A stretch of 64,000 bases of DNA. Source: JACMQW01 sp964536965. Its GTDB lineage: Bacteria > Bdellovibrionota > UBA1018. The stretch is from NCBI GenBank assembly GCA_964536965.1, contig CAZIAL010000014.1, positions 1 to 64,000 on the forward strand, in the 5' to 3' direction. The notes beneath the pieces were generated by a model that saw only the letters and a list, made by a program, of their open reading frames with translations, searched no databases and had not been told where the DNA came from. How positions within the stretch are numbered: the first letter of the stretch is position 1; each line of letters opens with the position of its first letter. A program made the translations under genes and the position numbers. Positions 24,198-33,512 of the stretch are shown in pieces.

Positions 24198-26662
24198 GTC
24201 GGCTTCCCCTGGACTCCGCAGCGACCCACGTCGCCGGACGCAGCGAATACATCGACGACCGCGCGCGCCTGCGCGGCGAAGTCGATGTCGATGTCCTCTA
24301 CTCCCCCCATGCCCATGCTCGCATCCGAAAAATCCGCATCGATCGCGCGCTAAGGGTTCCGGGCGTCCTCGGAATCTATACGGGCGCGGACTTCCATCTG
24401 AATCTCTGGGGCACGATCTTCAAGGACCAGCCCCTGCTCGCGACCGATACGGTGAACTTCGTCGGCGAATGCGTCGCCATTATCGCCGCCGAGAACCGGT
24501 TCGCCGCGCGCGAAGCCCGGAACCTGATCGAAGTCGATTACGAGGTTCTGAAACCCATTCTTTCCATCCGCGACGCGATCGCCGCGGGATCGTTCACGGC
24601 GAAAGAACGTTTCATCGCCCGGGGCGACGTCGAAGCCGCGCTCGCCGGCTCGAAACACCGGCTCGAGGGCGAGATCGTGATTCGCGGTCAGGATCATTTC
24701 TATCTCGAAAGCCAAGCCTGCGTCGTCTATCCCCAGGAAGACGGGCAGGTCGAAGTCCACTCCTCCGCCCAGCATCCGACCGAAGTCCAGCACGTCGTCG
24801 CGCACGGCCTCGGCATCGACGCGAAGGACGTGGTCTGCATCGTGAAACGAATGGGGGGTGGATTCGGCGGAAAGGAATCGCAGGCGGCCCCTTTCGCCGC
24901 CTACGCCGCGCTCGCCGCGCGCAAGCTGAATCGTCCGGCCCGGCTCGTCCTGACGAAAGACGACGACATGATCATGACCGGGAAACGAAACCCGTTCCAG
25001 AATCGTTACCGCGTTGGATTCGACGACGACGGGCGCATCCATGCCGTCGATGCGAAACTCTATTCCGACTCCGGAGCTTACGCCGATCTCTCGACCTCGA
25101 TCATGGAACGCGCCATGCTCCACTCGGACAACGCGTACTACATCCCCCACTTTCGCGTGACGGGGCAGGTCTGTCGCACGAATCACCACCCACATACCGC
25201 GTTTCGCGGTTTCGGCGGTCCGAAGGGCGTGGCGATGATCGAGAAGATCATCGAAGAAGTCGCGCATCGGCTGGAAATGGATCCGCTCGAAGTCCGCAAG
25301 CGGAATGTCTATTCCGATCGCAAACTCGTTCCCGGACGACCCGATAGCGAAACCGCGGACGTGACCCCGTACGGGCAAAAGGTGAAGAATAACTGTCTTC
25401 CCCGACTCCTCCACGATCTCGAACGGGATTCGGGATACGCGGCCGCGCGGGAGCGCATCCGACGGGAAAACGAAAGAACTCTCGCGCTACCCCGGGGCGG
25501 CCGCCTGTACGGACTATCGCTGACCCCGGTGAAATTCGGGATTTCCTTCACGACGCGATTTCTGAACCAGGCGAACGCGCTCGTCCACATCCATCGCGAC
25601 GGAACGCTCCAGGTCTCGACCGGCGCGACCGAAATGGGCCAAGGGGTGAACTCCCGGATCGCGGAACTGGTGGCAAGCGAGCTCGGACTTCCCCGGAGCC
25701 AAGTCCGCATCATGGCGACCTCCACGGATAAAAACGCGAATACTTCGCCCACCGCCGCCTCGAGCGGTACGGATCTAAACGGCGCGGCGGCGATCCTCGC
25801 CTGCCGGAAAATCAAATCTCGACTCTCCGATCTCGCGGACCGGCTGCTCGATCTTCCCGAACCGCGCTGGGCACGCCATACGGCGGGACTCGGCACCGAG
25901 AAGGAGATCGAGCTGCGGGGCCCCGACCGCACGACGAACGATCCGAACGAAGGCGCCGAATGGCCGACGGGAATCGCCGAGTTCCATGGCATCGCTTTTC
26001 GCGAAGGAAAAGTATTCCGCACGAACGCGCCGGACCACTGGATCCATTTCGAGGAACTGATCAACGAGGCCTATCTGAATCGTATTTCGATCTCGGACTA
26101 CGCGCACTACCGCATCCCCGGCCTATCCTTCGACAAACTTTTCGGCCAGGGTGACGCCTTTCTCTATTTTACCCAGGGCGCGGCCGTTTCCGAAGTCGCG
26201 ATCGAACGCGATACCGGGGAAGTAAAAGTCCTGCGAAGCGAGATCCTCATGGACCTGGGAAGGCCCGTGAATTCGGCGCTCGACGAGGGACAGGTCTCCG
26301 GAGGCTTCGTCCAGGGAATGGGCTGGGTCACGACCGAGAAACTTTTTTACGACGAGAAGGGTCTGCTCCTTTCCCACTCGCCGAGCACCTACAAGATCCC
26401 CAGCGCCCAGGACACGCCACGGATCTTTAAGATTCGGCTGCTGGAGAACGAGGAAAACTACGCGAACGTGCGCGGGACGAAAGCCGTCGGCGAGCCGCCC
26501 CTGCTGCTCGGAATTTCGGTTTGGACCGCGATTACGGATGCGATCGCCTCGCTTCCGATCTACCGCGACCGATATCCGCAGATCGAGCTCCCCGCGACCC
26601 AGGAAGTGATCCTCCGGGCGCTCGAGCCCGAGAAATTCGCGCGCTGGGATTCCGCGAAATGA
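24194..26662 (+). CDS. xdhB: Xanthine dehydrogenase large (molybdopterin) subunit
   Basis: An 822-residue molybdenum hydroxylase subunit that oxidises hypoxanthine and xanthine. Motifs of the family are seen in order: GKESQAAPFAAYAAL after GGGFGG, TAFRGFGGPKG, GATEMGQGVNSRIAELVASE, and the catalytic glutamate in VGEPPLLLG near the C-terminus. It begins with an ATGA overlap with xdhA, and its own stop overlaps the ATG of xdhC. Tight coupling of the three genes argues that the complex is assembled and matured as a unit. Confidence 0.9.
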   Translation: MSRLPLDSAATHVAGRSEYIDDRARLRGEVDVDVLYSPHAHARIRKIRIDRALRVPGVLGIYTGADFHLNLWGTIFKDQPLLATDTVNFVGECVAIIAAENRFAAREARNLIEVDYEVLKPILSIRDAIAAGSFTAKERFIARGDVEAALAGSKHRLEGEIVIRGQDHFYLESQACVVYPQEDGQVEVHSSAQHPTEVQHVVAHGLGIDAKDVVCIVKRMGGGFGGKESQAAPFAAYAALAARKLNRPARLVLTKDDDMIMTGKRNPFQNRYRVGFDDDGRIHAVDAKLYSDSGAYADLSTSIMERAMLHSDNAYYIPHFRVTGQVCRTNHHPHTAFRGFGGPKGVAMIEKIIEEVAHRLEMDPLEVRKRNVYSDRKLVPGRPDSETADVTPYGQKVKNNCLPRLLHDLERDSGYAAARERIRRENERTLALPRGGRLYGLSLTPVKFGISFTTRFLNQANALVHIHRDGTLQVSTGATEMGQGVNSRIAELVASELGLPRSQVRIMATSTDKNANTSPTAASSGTDLNGAAAILACRKIKSRLSDLADRLLDLPEPRWARHTAGLGTEKEIELRGPDRTTNDPNEGAEWPTGIAEFHGIAFREGKVFRTNAPDHWIHFEELINEAYLNRISISDYAHYRIPGLSFDKLFGQGDAFLYFTQGAAVSEVAIERDTGEVKVLRSEILMDLGRPVNSALDEGQVSGGFVQGMGWVTTEKLFYDEKGLLLSHSPSTYKIPSAQDTPRIFKIRLLENEENYANVRGTKAVGEPPLLLGISVWTAITDAIASLPIYRDRYPQIELPATQEVILRALEPEKFARWDSAK

Positions 26663-27459
26663 CCGGCTTCTGGGAGACCGCCGCCGAGCTCGACCGCGCG
26701 GGAAGCGACTTCGTCGTCGTCACGCTCGTCGGAACCCGGGGACACGCTCCCCAGGATCCCGGTGCGAAGGCCATCATCGCGGGCGACGGACTTCGGTTCG
26801 GGACAGTCGGCGGCGGCAAGATCGAAGCGCATTGTATTCGGGAATCGCACCGCATCCTCGCGGGCGAATCCCCCCCGAACGAACTCCACACCTGGAATCT
26901 CCAACGCGACATCGGGATGACCTGCGGCGGGGAAGTGACTATTCTGTTCGAGCGCCATCGACCGACGGCCTGGCCCATCGTGGTCTTCGGCGCGGGGCAC
27001 GTCGCCCAGGCCCTGGCCCGCGTGCTCGAAACGCTCGCCTGTCGCGCGACCTTCGTCGATAACCGCCCGGAGTGGCTCGATCGGCTGCCGAAAAGCCCGA
27101 AGCTTCGCCCCGTCCTCGTCGCCGAACCCGTCGACTACGTCGAAAAACTCCGGGGAGACGAGTTCTGCGTCGTCATGACTCGGGGACATGCATCGGATCT
27201 GCCGGTTCTGAAGGCGATTTTTTCCCGGACCGAATTCCCCGCGTATGTGGGCTGCATGGGGAGCGACGTGAAGGCGCTCAAGCTGCGAAACGAGCTGAAA
27301 ACTTTCGGCGAAGGTCGGACGGGGTTTGGAATGCGTCTCGCGGAATTCCATTGTCCGATCGGGCTCGAGTTCGGCTCGAACGACCCGGCCGAAATCGCGC
27401 TGAGCGTGGCGAGCCAGCTCGTCCAGGAACGGGATCGAACTAGAAAGATCCGTCGTTAA
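26659..27459 (+). CDS. xdhC: Xanthine dehydrogenase accessory protein XdhC
   Basis: A 266-residue protein that binds molybdenum cofactor and inserts it, with the terminal sulfur, into xanthine dehydrogenase. The N-terminal XdhC/CoxI domain has VVTLVGTRGHAPQDPGAK and DIGMTCGGEVTILFE. The C-terminal Rossmann domain starts VVFGAGHVAQALARVL and includes VVMTRGHASDLPVL and PAYVGCMGS. It overlaps the xdhB stop by four bases. Its last 20 bases overlap the convergent gene on the other strand. Confidence 0.9.
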   Translation: MTGFWETAAELDRAGSDFVVVTLVGTRGHAPQDPGAKAIIAGDGLRFGTVGGGKIEAHCIRESHRILAGESPPNELHTWNLQRDIGMTCGGEVTILFERHRPTAWPIVVFGAGHVAQALARVLETLACRATFVDNRPEWLDRLPKSPKLRPVLVAEPVDYVEKLRGDEFCVVMTRGHASDLPVLKAIFSRTEFPAYVGCMGSDVKALKLRNELKTFGEGRTGFGMRLAEFHCPIGLEFGSNDPAEIALSVASQLVQERDRTRKIRR

Positions 27460-27928
27460 AAGAACTGATCACGAAGTTCAGCGCCCACCAGGCCGCGGCG
27501 GCGGCGAGGAACGCGAGCGTAAACGTCGTGATGAAGAGGATCGCGACGATAGAGACCAGGAGGATTTGCGCGTGTTTCGTCGTCCGCTCCGGTCGGAGGG
27601 CATGGGCTTCGATCAGGGCGAGATTTTTATTGTTCGATTTCCATACGAAATCACCGAACCAGCCGAGAATCGGAATGATCGAGATCGCGTTGTCGATCAT
27701 GATGTTCACGAGCATCCGCAGGAGAACGGGAATCGAAACCTGGAGCATGGCCGCCCGGGCGACGATGTAACCCGAAACGCCCGTGGTCAGCAGTCCCCCG
27801 ATCACCGGGATAAAACCTAAAATTCCGTCGAATCCCACGCGAATGCCGAGCGGAAGGCGGAACTTCGAGTCCATCAAATCCGCTAATATTTTCAGGTCCT
27901 TGACTTCATTTTCGCGGGCGAGGGTCAT
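27440..27928 (-). CDS. DUF4112-type membrane protein
   Basis: A 162-residue protein with three hydrophobic segments. The family signature is seen in LADLMDSKFRLPLGIRVGFD followed by GILGFIPVIGG, and in MLVNIMIDNAISIIPILGWF followed by GDFVWKSNNKN. DUF4112 proteins are inner-membrane proteins of unknown function. The 3' end overlaps xdhC by 20 bases in convergent orientation. Confidence 0.8.
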   Translation of the reverse strand: MTLARENEVKDLKILADLMDSKFRLPLGIRVGFDGILGFIPVIGGLLTTGVSGYIVARAAMLQVSIPVLLRMLVNIMIDNAISIIPILGWFGDFVWKSNNKNLALIEAHALRPERTTKHAQILLVSIVAILFITTFTLAFLAAAAAWWALNFVISSFNDGSF

Positions 27929-27999
27929 GCAGGCACCCTAAGCCAATTTCCAGGAGTTGTCATCGGCGCGTGGTCAGGGCATGCTCGCCGCCAAGCCCC

Positions 28000-28656
28000 A
28001 TGACGCACCTGTCTGAAGCCATCTATCGCGACCAATGTTATCGCTGTCTCCGTGCGACCTCGGTCTGTACTTGCGCCCTCATCGCCCCTTTTTCCCCTCG
28101 GTTCGGGATCGTCCTGCTCCAGCACCCGAAAGAGCGGAAGAATAGCATCGGGACGGCCCGGATGACCCATCTCTGCATCGCGAACTCGCGACTGATCGCG
28201 GGCGTTGAATTCGACGGGCATCCGGAAGTCGACGCCCTGCTCGACGACCCGGCGAATGCCTGTCACGTCCTTTTTCCCGGACCGACCGCGATCGAAGTCG
28301 ATCGCCTCGGGCACGATCCCCTCGCTTCGCCGGCGCTCGGACTCGGTAGGCGGAAACTGATCGTATTCGTCATCGACGGGACCTGGGCCCAGGCGAAAGG
28401 AATGTTACGCAAGAGCGCGCGGCTCGGGACCCTGCCTAGGGTCTCCTTCCAGCCTTCACGACCGTCGAATTACCGCGTCCGAAAACAACCCAGCCGATTC
28501 TGCCTTTCGACCATCGAAGCGACGCATCGCCTGATCGAGATCCTCGATCCGCAGGTCGATCCCGGAATCCTGCTGACCGTTTTCGACCGCATGGTCGAAA
28601 AACAAGTCAGCTTCGCATCGCGCGGCCAGCTGCGCGAACTTTCCGGAGCGGTATGA
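28000..28656 (+). CDS. DTW-domain tRNA-uridine aminocarboxypropyltransferase (TapT-like)
   Basis: A 218-residue protein. The N-terminal CYRCLRATSVCTC cysteines, the QHPKERKNSIGTARM block and the DGTW motif (VFVIDGTWAQAKGML) identify the DTW family, which makes acp3U in tRNA using S-adenosylmethionine. The LSTIEATHRLIEIL region is also characteristic. I chose the ATG at 28000; a GTG at 27970 would add ten residues without family similarity. The stop overlaps the Tgt start, so two tRNA-modification enzymes are co-translated. Confidence 0.85.
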   Translation: MTHLSEAIYRDQCYRCLRATSVCTCALIAPFSPRFGIVLLQHPKERKNSIGTARMTHLCIANSRLIAGVEFDGHPEVDALLDDPANACHVLFPGPTAIEVDRLGHDPLASPALGLGRRKLIVFVIDGTWAQAKGMLRKSARLGTLPRVSFQPSRPSNYRVRKQPSRFCLSTIEATHRLIEILDPQVDPGILLTVFDRMVEKQVSFASRGQLRELSGAV

Positions 28657-29885
28657 GCACGCATACCAGTCGACTCGATTTCCAGGTCGAAGCGGAGGCA
28701 AGCGGAAGTCAGGCGCGCGCCGCGCGTTTCACCACGCTCCACGGAGAGATGCGGACCCCGATCTTCATGCCCGTCGGAACGCAGGCGACCGTGAAGGGAC
28801 TTTCCGTCGAAACCCTGCGAACCGTCGGCGCGCGGATGCTCCTGGCGAATACCTACCACCTTCTCCTCCGGCCCGGCCCCGAGGTATTTCGCCACTTCGG
28901 CGGCATCCATCGATTCATGAACTGGGATGGGCCGGTCCTGACCGATTCGGGCGGATTCCAGATTTTTTCCCTGCCCCACTCGCGTTCGATGCGCGAAGAA
29001 GGCGCGCGTTTCCAGAGTTATGTCGACGGGAAGATGCATCTGCTTTCGCCCGAGAGCAGTATCGAGATGCAGAAGGCGATCGGCAGCGACGTGATGATGG
29101 TCCTCGACCAGTGCATCCCTTCGACTTCTCCCCACGCGGACGCCGAAGCCGCGATGGAGCTCACCCATCGATGGGCGAAGCGAAGCCTTCTCGCGCGCGG
29201 GGATTCGCCCCAGTCCCTCTTCGGAATTATCCAGGGCGCCGTTTTTCCGGATCTACGCGCCCGCAGCGTGGAAGCGATCACTTCGCTCCCATTCGACGGC
29301 TTTGCCATCGGCGGCCTCGCGGTCGGCGAAACGAAGGCGGAGCGCGAGGATTTCACCGAAATCACGACCCGACTTCTGCCGCGAGCCTTCCCCCGCTACC
29401 TTATGGGAGTCGGCACGCCCATCGATCTCCTCGAGGCCGTCCATCGCGGCGTCGATCTCTTCGACTGCATCCTCCCCTCGGCGCTGGCGAAACGCGGAAC
29501 GGCGTACACCACGGGCGGGAAGGTCCAGCTTCGGAGGAGCGCTTATAAATTCGTCGAAGACCCGATCGACCTGGATTGTCCCTGCTCGACATGCGCGAAG
29601 TACACGCGTGCCTATCTCCACCATCTGACCAAGACCGAAGAGACGCTCGGATGGCAGCTCATCAGCATCCACAATCTTTCCTTCTACCACCGAATCATGC
29701 ACGAGATGCGGCAGGCGATTTTCGAGGACACCTTTGGCGAGTACTACCTGGCTCGGCGGAACGCGTGGGCGAAGGAAGAAGAAGGATCGGGCCCAGGAAA
29801 CGCGAAGGGCCGATCTTCCCGAAAAATCCGAGAGGAATCGGCCCTGCGTGCGGTTCTCCGGGTTTCTAACCCGGAGAAGGTTTAG
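28653..29885 (+). CDS. tgt: Queuine tRNA-ribosyltransferase
   Basis: A 410-residue enzyme that exchanges guanine 34 for a queuine precursor in tRNAs for Asp, Asn, His and Tyr. The nucleophile region is TDSGGFQIFSL (Asp about 98). The second catalytic region is DLFDCILPSALAKRGTAYT. The zinc site is CPCSTC followed by a histidine pair in YLHHLTK. Usual length is about 375 residues; the extra C-terminal tail is charged and low in homology. It overlaps the upstream DTW gene by four bases. Confidence 0.93.
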   Translation: MSTHTSRLDFQVEAEASGSQARAARFTTLHGEMRTPIFMPVGTQATVKGLSVETLRTVGARMLLANTYHLLLRPGPEVFRHFGGIHRFMNWDGPVLTDSGGFQIFSLPHSRSMREEGARFQSYVDGKMHLLSPESSIEMQKAIGSDVMMVLDQCIPSTSPHADAEAAMELTHRWAKRSLLARGDSPQSLFGIIQGAVFPDLRARSVEAITSLPFDGFAIGGLAVGETKAEREDFTEITTRLLPRAFPRYLMGVGTPIDLLEAVHRGVDLFDCILPSALAKRGTAYTTGGKVQLRRSAYKFVEDPIDLDCPCSTCAKYTRAYLHHLTKTEETLGWQLISIHNLSFYHRIMHEMRQAIFEDTFGEYYLARRNAWAKEEEGSGPGNAKGRSSRKIREESALRAVLRVSNPEKV

Positions 29886-29956
29886 TGGAGATCGAAGTCG
29901 GCGGCGGCGCCGTCGGCGACTCCTCCGGATATTAAGACGTCGAATCTTTGTTTCGG

Positions 29957-30169
29957 TTAATGGCGGTCACGACCAAAGCGCATCGGATTTTTCCGGTCCT
30001 GATTCAGACCTTCGTTCGGATCCTGATCCGTTCGGGGGCGTTCCTTCTCGGGAGGCAGGGGCTGACCGCCCTCGCTCTCCCATCGTCCCACTTCTTTTTT
30101 CAGCGGGGTTTTTTCCTTGCGCGGGATCTTCTCGGAGCGATCCTGATTAAAATTTTTTTCGTTCGTCAT
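29957..30169 (-). CDS. Small very hydrophilic protein
   Basis: A 70-residue protein started at ATG 30169, which has a perfect AAGGAG at proper spacing. It consists almost only of charged and polar residues (NEKNFNQDRSEKIPRKEKTP, and ERPRTDQDPNEGLNQDRKNP), with no hydrophobic core, so it should be intrinsically disordered. An upstream ATG at 30244 lacks a ribosome site. It lies near other small stress-like genes but on the opposite strand. Function unknown. Confidence 0.55.
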   Translation of the reverse strand: MTNEKNFNQDRSEKIPRKEKTPLKKEVGRWESEGGQPLPPEKERPRTDQDPNEGLNQDRKNPMRFGRDRH

Positions 30170-30394
30170 GAAATCTCCTTCCTGTCGGTGAAAGATGGAG
30201 CAAATCCAAGACCATCCGCCTCGTCCCATTTTTCCCACGCGCATGCGCTAACCGCGGTCAGATTTTTCATAGGTTAGCCGGCGAGCGGCCATTGGCGCGT
30301 TTTCACGGCGCATTTAGCTTTCGCTCCCGCGCAAATTCCCCAGAATTCGCGGCCCCGAAATTGCTTCTTAAGTCATTAAGAACAGGGAGGTTCT

Positions 30395-30709
30395 ATGGCA
30401 GTACAAAGAGATTTGGGGCAAAAATTTGGCGAACTCCGTTTTTCATATCCGCATCCGTTCCATGAATCTTTTTCGGACGCGGATTTCGATTCCTCGCGCA
30501 GGGTCGTCGCGGAACGAGTGAAACACGAAAAAGAGACGACCTCGGATGATCGCGAACTTCCGAACGAAAAGGAAGTGGAGCGCGTGGATCCGAAAGAACT
30601 CGATCGGGAAATCGGCGAACCGAAGCGAATGCCGAAGACCGCGAAAGCCATGGGTTGGTCGATGATGCTTCTCGGAAATTGTCCGGAATACGGCGCGTCT
30701 TTCGCCTGA
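30395..30709 (+). CDS. Hypothetical charged protein
   Basis: A 104-residue soluble protein with a GGGAGG site before the ATG. It is rich in Glu, Lys, Arg and Asp (RVVAERVKHEKETTSDDREL) and ends in a more hydrophobic stretch (AMGWSMMLLGNCPEYGASFA). I do not recognise a family. It is followed 39 bases later by the BON-domain gene. Confidence 0.5.
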   Translation: MAVQRDLGQKFGELRFSYPHPFHESFSDADFDSSRRVVAERVKHEKETTSDDRELPNEKEVERVDPKELDREIGEPKRMPKTAKAMGWSMMLLGNCPEYGASFA

Positions 30710-30748
30710 GACTTTCTCCCCACTTAACCCACTCGGAAAGGGATCCAT

Positions 30749-31231
30749 ATGCAGTATCGACGTTTTCCAGCGATCGTTCTCGGCGGCCTCCTCCTCATAC
30801 CCGTGTTTCGGCCTTCCGAACCGGTGTTCGCGAAGGAAGTCATCACGACTCAGCAATCCGCGGCCCTCCTCCCCCAGCCCGTCGGCGGCGACAAGGTCCG
30901 CGACCGCACCCAAGATCGAGCGCAAGACCGAGCCCGGGTGGACCGCGGCGCCGATGCCCGCACGTCCGACCGGGGCACGACCGATCGAATCACGGCGAAC
31001 GTGAGAACTCGCGATCGGGAAATCACCCGGATGATCCGCGAAGAGCTCCAGTCGGAAGCGACGCTTTCCCCCTACGCAAAAAACGTGAAGATCGTGACCC
31101 TGAGGGGAATCGTCACCCTCCGCGGCCCCGTCACGACCGAAGCGGAACGCATTCGCATCGAATCCATCGCCAAAGAAGTTGCGGGAACCCATACGGTGAA
31201 AAATCAGCTCCGGGTGACCCGTGGCGAATAA
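30749..31231 (+). CDS. Exported BON-domain protein
   Basis: A 160-residue protein with a signal peptide (RFPAIVLGGLLLIPVF), a linker full of Asp-Arg repeats (DRTQDRAQDRARVDRG), and one C-terminal BON domain (EITRMIREELQSEATLSPYA, VTLRGIVTLRGPVTTEAE, then KEVAGTHTVKNQLRV). BON domains associate with membranes or phospholipid and are common in osmotic-stress proteins. Its stop overlaps the GTG of the next gene, suggesting one unit. Confidence 0.8.
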   Translation: MQYRRFPAIVLGGLLLIPVFRPSEPVFAKEVITTQQSAALLPQPVGGDKVRDRTQDRAQDRARVDRGADARTSDRGTTDRITANVRTRDREITRMIREELQSEATLSPYAKNVKIVTLRGIVTLRGPVTTEAERIRIESIAKEVAGTHTVKNQLRVTRGE

Positions 31232-31832
31232 GCTGCGCCAAGCCACTCGTTCCGTGTTCGGAATCCTCGATGGAAGCCGGGAAGCCGACGCCGCGGTCGA
31301 TCGGCTGAAAGGCGCGGGATTCCGGAACGAAGACATCTCGGTGCTGATGCCGGCCCGAGGCTTCGCCGCCCGCTACGCGCATCTCGATTCGACCAAGGCT
31401 CCGGAAGGAATCGCCGCCGGCGTCACCGGGGGGGCGCTCGTCGGGGGCGGACTCGGCTGGTTGGCGGGAATCGGTTCGCTGGCGATTCCCGGTCTCGGAC
31501 CGATGCTCGCCGCGGGGCCGATCATGGGGGCGCTCGCAGGGGCCGGCGTGGGTGGAGCGGTCGGCGGAATCACGGGCGCACTGATCGGGCTCGGCATTCC
31601 CGAATACGAAGCCCGAAGGTACGAGGAGATCATTCGCGACGGCGGAGTGATGGTCTCGGTCCATGTCGACGATCGCGAATGGTCACGGAAAGCGAAAGGG
31701 ATTCTCGAAGACTCAGGTGCCCGCGACATTCACACCTCCGGAGACCTCGGGACGGGGTTCACCCATACGGGATTCCGCACCTTGCCGCGGCCGATGGAAT
31801 CGGACTACGACGATTTTATGTACCGAAAGTAG
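31221..31832 (+). CDS. Glycine-zipper general stress protein (YflT/GSP17M-like domain)
   Basis: A 203-residue protein that starts at a GTG overlapping the BON gene. The N-terminal ferredoxin-like domain (SVFGILDGSREADAAVDRLK, then GAGFRNEDISVLMP) resembles general stress protein 17M. The central part is a long glycine/alanine zipper (VGGGLGWLAGIGSLAIPGLG and GALAGAGVGGAVGGITGALI), likely membrane associated. The domain pattern (PEYEARRYEEIIRDGGVMVS, then VHVDDREW) is typical of stress-induced low-temperature proteins. The function is not established. Confidence 0.75.
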   Translation: MANKLRQATRSVFGILDGSREADAAVDRLKGAGFRNEDISVLMPARGFAARYAHLDSTKAPEGIAAGVTGGALVGGGLGWLAGIGSLAIPGLGPMLAAGPIMGALAGAGVGGAVGGITGALIGLGIPEYEARRYEEIIRDGGVMVSVHVDDREWSRKAKGILEDSGARDIHTSGDLGTGFTHTGFRTLPRPMESDYDDFMYRK

Positions 31833-33429
31833 CCGGGCGGCGATTCTGATTCGATTCGAGATATTCCTGATAGGGCTGATCGAAATCGCGGACGCCGCGG
31901 CTTCCCACCTCGATCACCCGGTTCGCGACCGTTTCGATGAACTGTTGGTCGTGCGATGAGAACAGGACGTTCCCGCCGAACTTGGTCAGTGCGTTGTTCA
32001 CCGCCTGGATCGACTCGAGGTCCAGGTGATTCGTCGGGCCGTCCAGAATAAGGACGTTGGCATCGACCAGCATCATCCGCGCAAGCATGCACCTGACGCG
32101 CTCCCCTCCGGAGAGGACCTTCGTCTTCTTCGTGGCTTCCTCGCCGGAAAAAAGCATCCGGCCGAGATACCCGCGCACGAAGTTTTCGTTCTGGTCGGGC
32201 GAAAACTGCCGTAGCCAGTCGATCAGGTTCAGATCGACGCCGTCGAAGAAAGCGGCGTTGTCCTTCGGAAAATACGTTCGCGAGGTCGTGACGCCCCACT
32301 TGAAGTCTCCGCTGTCCGCTTTCGTCTCCCCCATCAGGATCTGGAAAAGCGTCGTGACCGCGAGCTCCGTGTCGCCGACGAAGACGGCCTTGTCGCCTTT
32401 CCGGAGAGTGAAGCTCGTCCGGTCCAGGACTTTCACGCCGTTTACCGACTTCGAAAGATTCTCGACCCGAAGGATCTGGTCGCCGGCTTCGCGCTCGGCC
32501 TTGAACGAGACGAACGGATACTTGCGCGAAGACGGTTTGATGTCGTCCAGGGTGAGCTTCTCGAGCTGGCGACGACGAGACGTGGCTTGCCGGGACTTCG
32601 AGGCGTTCGCGCTGAAACGCGCGATGAAGGCCTTGAGCTCCTCCGCCTTGTCCTCGGTCTTTTTCTTTTTCTCCTGCATCTGCTTCAGCGCGAGCTGACT
32701 CGATTCGTACCAGAAATCGTAGTTTCCGGTGAAGAGCTGGATCCGGCCGAAGTCGATGTCGGCCATATGCGTGCAAACCTGGTTCAGGAAATGGCGATCG
32801 TGGGAAACCACGATCAGGGTCTTGTCGAATTCGAGAAGAAAATTCTCGAGCCACCGAATCGCGGTCACGTCCAGATGGTTGGTGGGTTCGTCGAGCAGAA
32901 GGATGTCGGGCTTTCCGAAGAGCGCCTGCGCGAGGAGAACCTTCAGCTTATCGGTATCGCGAAGCTCGGCCATCTTCTTCTCGTGAAGCTCGGTTCCGAT
33001 TCCCAGTCCCGCGAGCAAAACGGCGGCGTCGCTTTCCGCCTCCCAGCCGTTCAGTTCGGCGAACTGCGCTTCGAGCTCGCCCGCTCGGTCACCGTCCTTT
33101 TCCGAAAAATCGGCCTTCGCATAGAGCGCATCCTTCTCGGCGATGATCGCCATCAGGCGCGGCTCGCCCATGATGACGGTCTTCAGCACCTGGACGTCGT
33201 CGAAAGTAAAATGGTCCTGACGGAGGAAGGACATCCGTTCACCCGGAGTGATCGTGACCGTGCCCTTATAGGAGGTATTCTCGCCCGACAAGATCTTCAG
33301 AAACGTCGACTTCCCCGCGCCATTCGCGCCGATGAGTCCGTAACAATTTCCGGGCACGAACTTGACGTTCACGTCCTCGAAAAGGCGGTGGCTTCCATAA
33401 CTCAGGCTCACTCCGGCGACCGTAATCAT
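31816..33429 (-). CDS. ABC-F family ATPase (YbiT/YkpA type) with altered second ATP site
   Basis: A 537-residue soluble protein with two ABC domains and no membrane part. ABC-F proteins act on the ribosome. Domain 1 is canonical: GANGAGKST, a signature region containing KLKVLLAQALF, and LLLDEPTNHLD. The linker (about residues 240-310) is charged. Domain 2 is unusual: the Walker A reads FVGDTELAVTTLF, with Val in place of the Lys, and Walker B ends LILDGPTNHLDLES, with Gly in place of the catalytic Glu. The signature VLSGGERVRCMLARMM and the switch SSHDQQF are kept. Confidence 0.9.
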   Translation of the reverse strand: MITVAGVSLSYGSHRLFEDVNVKFVPGNCYGLIGANGAGKSTFLKILSGENTSYKGTVTITPGERMSFLRQDHFTFDDVQVLKTVIMGEPRLMAIIAEKDALYAKADFSEKDGDRAGELEAQFAELNGWEAESDAAVLLAGLGIGTELHEKKMAELRDTDKLKVLLAQALFGKPDILLLDEPTNHLDVTAIRWLENFLLEFDKTLIVVSHDRHFLNQVCTHMADIDFGRIQLFTGNYDFWYESSQLALKQMQEKKKKTEDKAEELKAFIARFSANASKSRQATSRRRQLEKLTLDDIKPSSRKYPFVSFKAEREAGDQILRVENLSKSVNGVKVLDRTSFTLRKGDKAVFVGDTELAVTTLFQILMGETKADSGDFKWGVTTSRTYFPKDNAAFFDGVDLNLIDWLRQFSPDQNENFVRGYLGRMLFSGEEATKKTKVLSGGERVRCMLARMMLVDANVLILDGPTNHLDLESIQAVNNALTKFGGNVLFSSHDQQFIETVANRVIEVGSRGVRDFDQPYQEYLESNQNRRPATFGT

Positions 33430-33512
33430 GCGGGCACTGTATACGCGCCCTATACGCGCCGCAACATCAAACCTTGAGGAAACTCACCGAATGGTCTGCT
33501 AGGCTGGGGGCA

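Noticed and set aside
29858..29878. Hairpin CTCCGGG/CCCGGAG at the end of tgt as a terminator
   Set aside because: It lies in the last codons and is not followed by a T tract.
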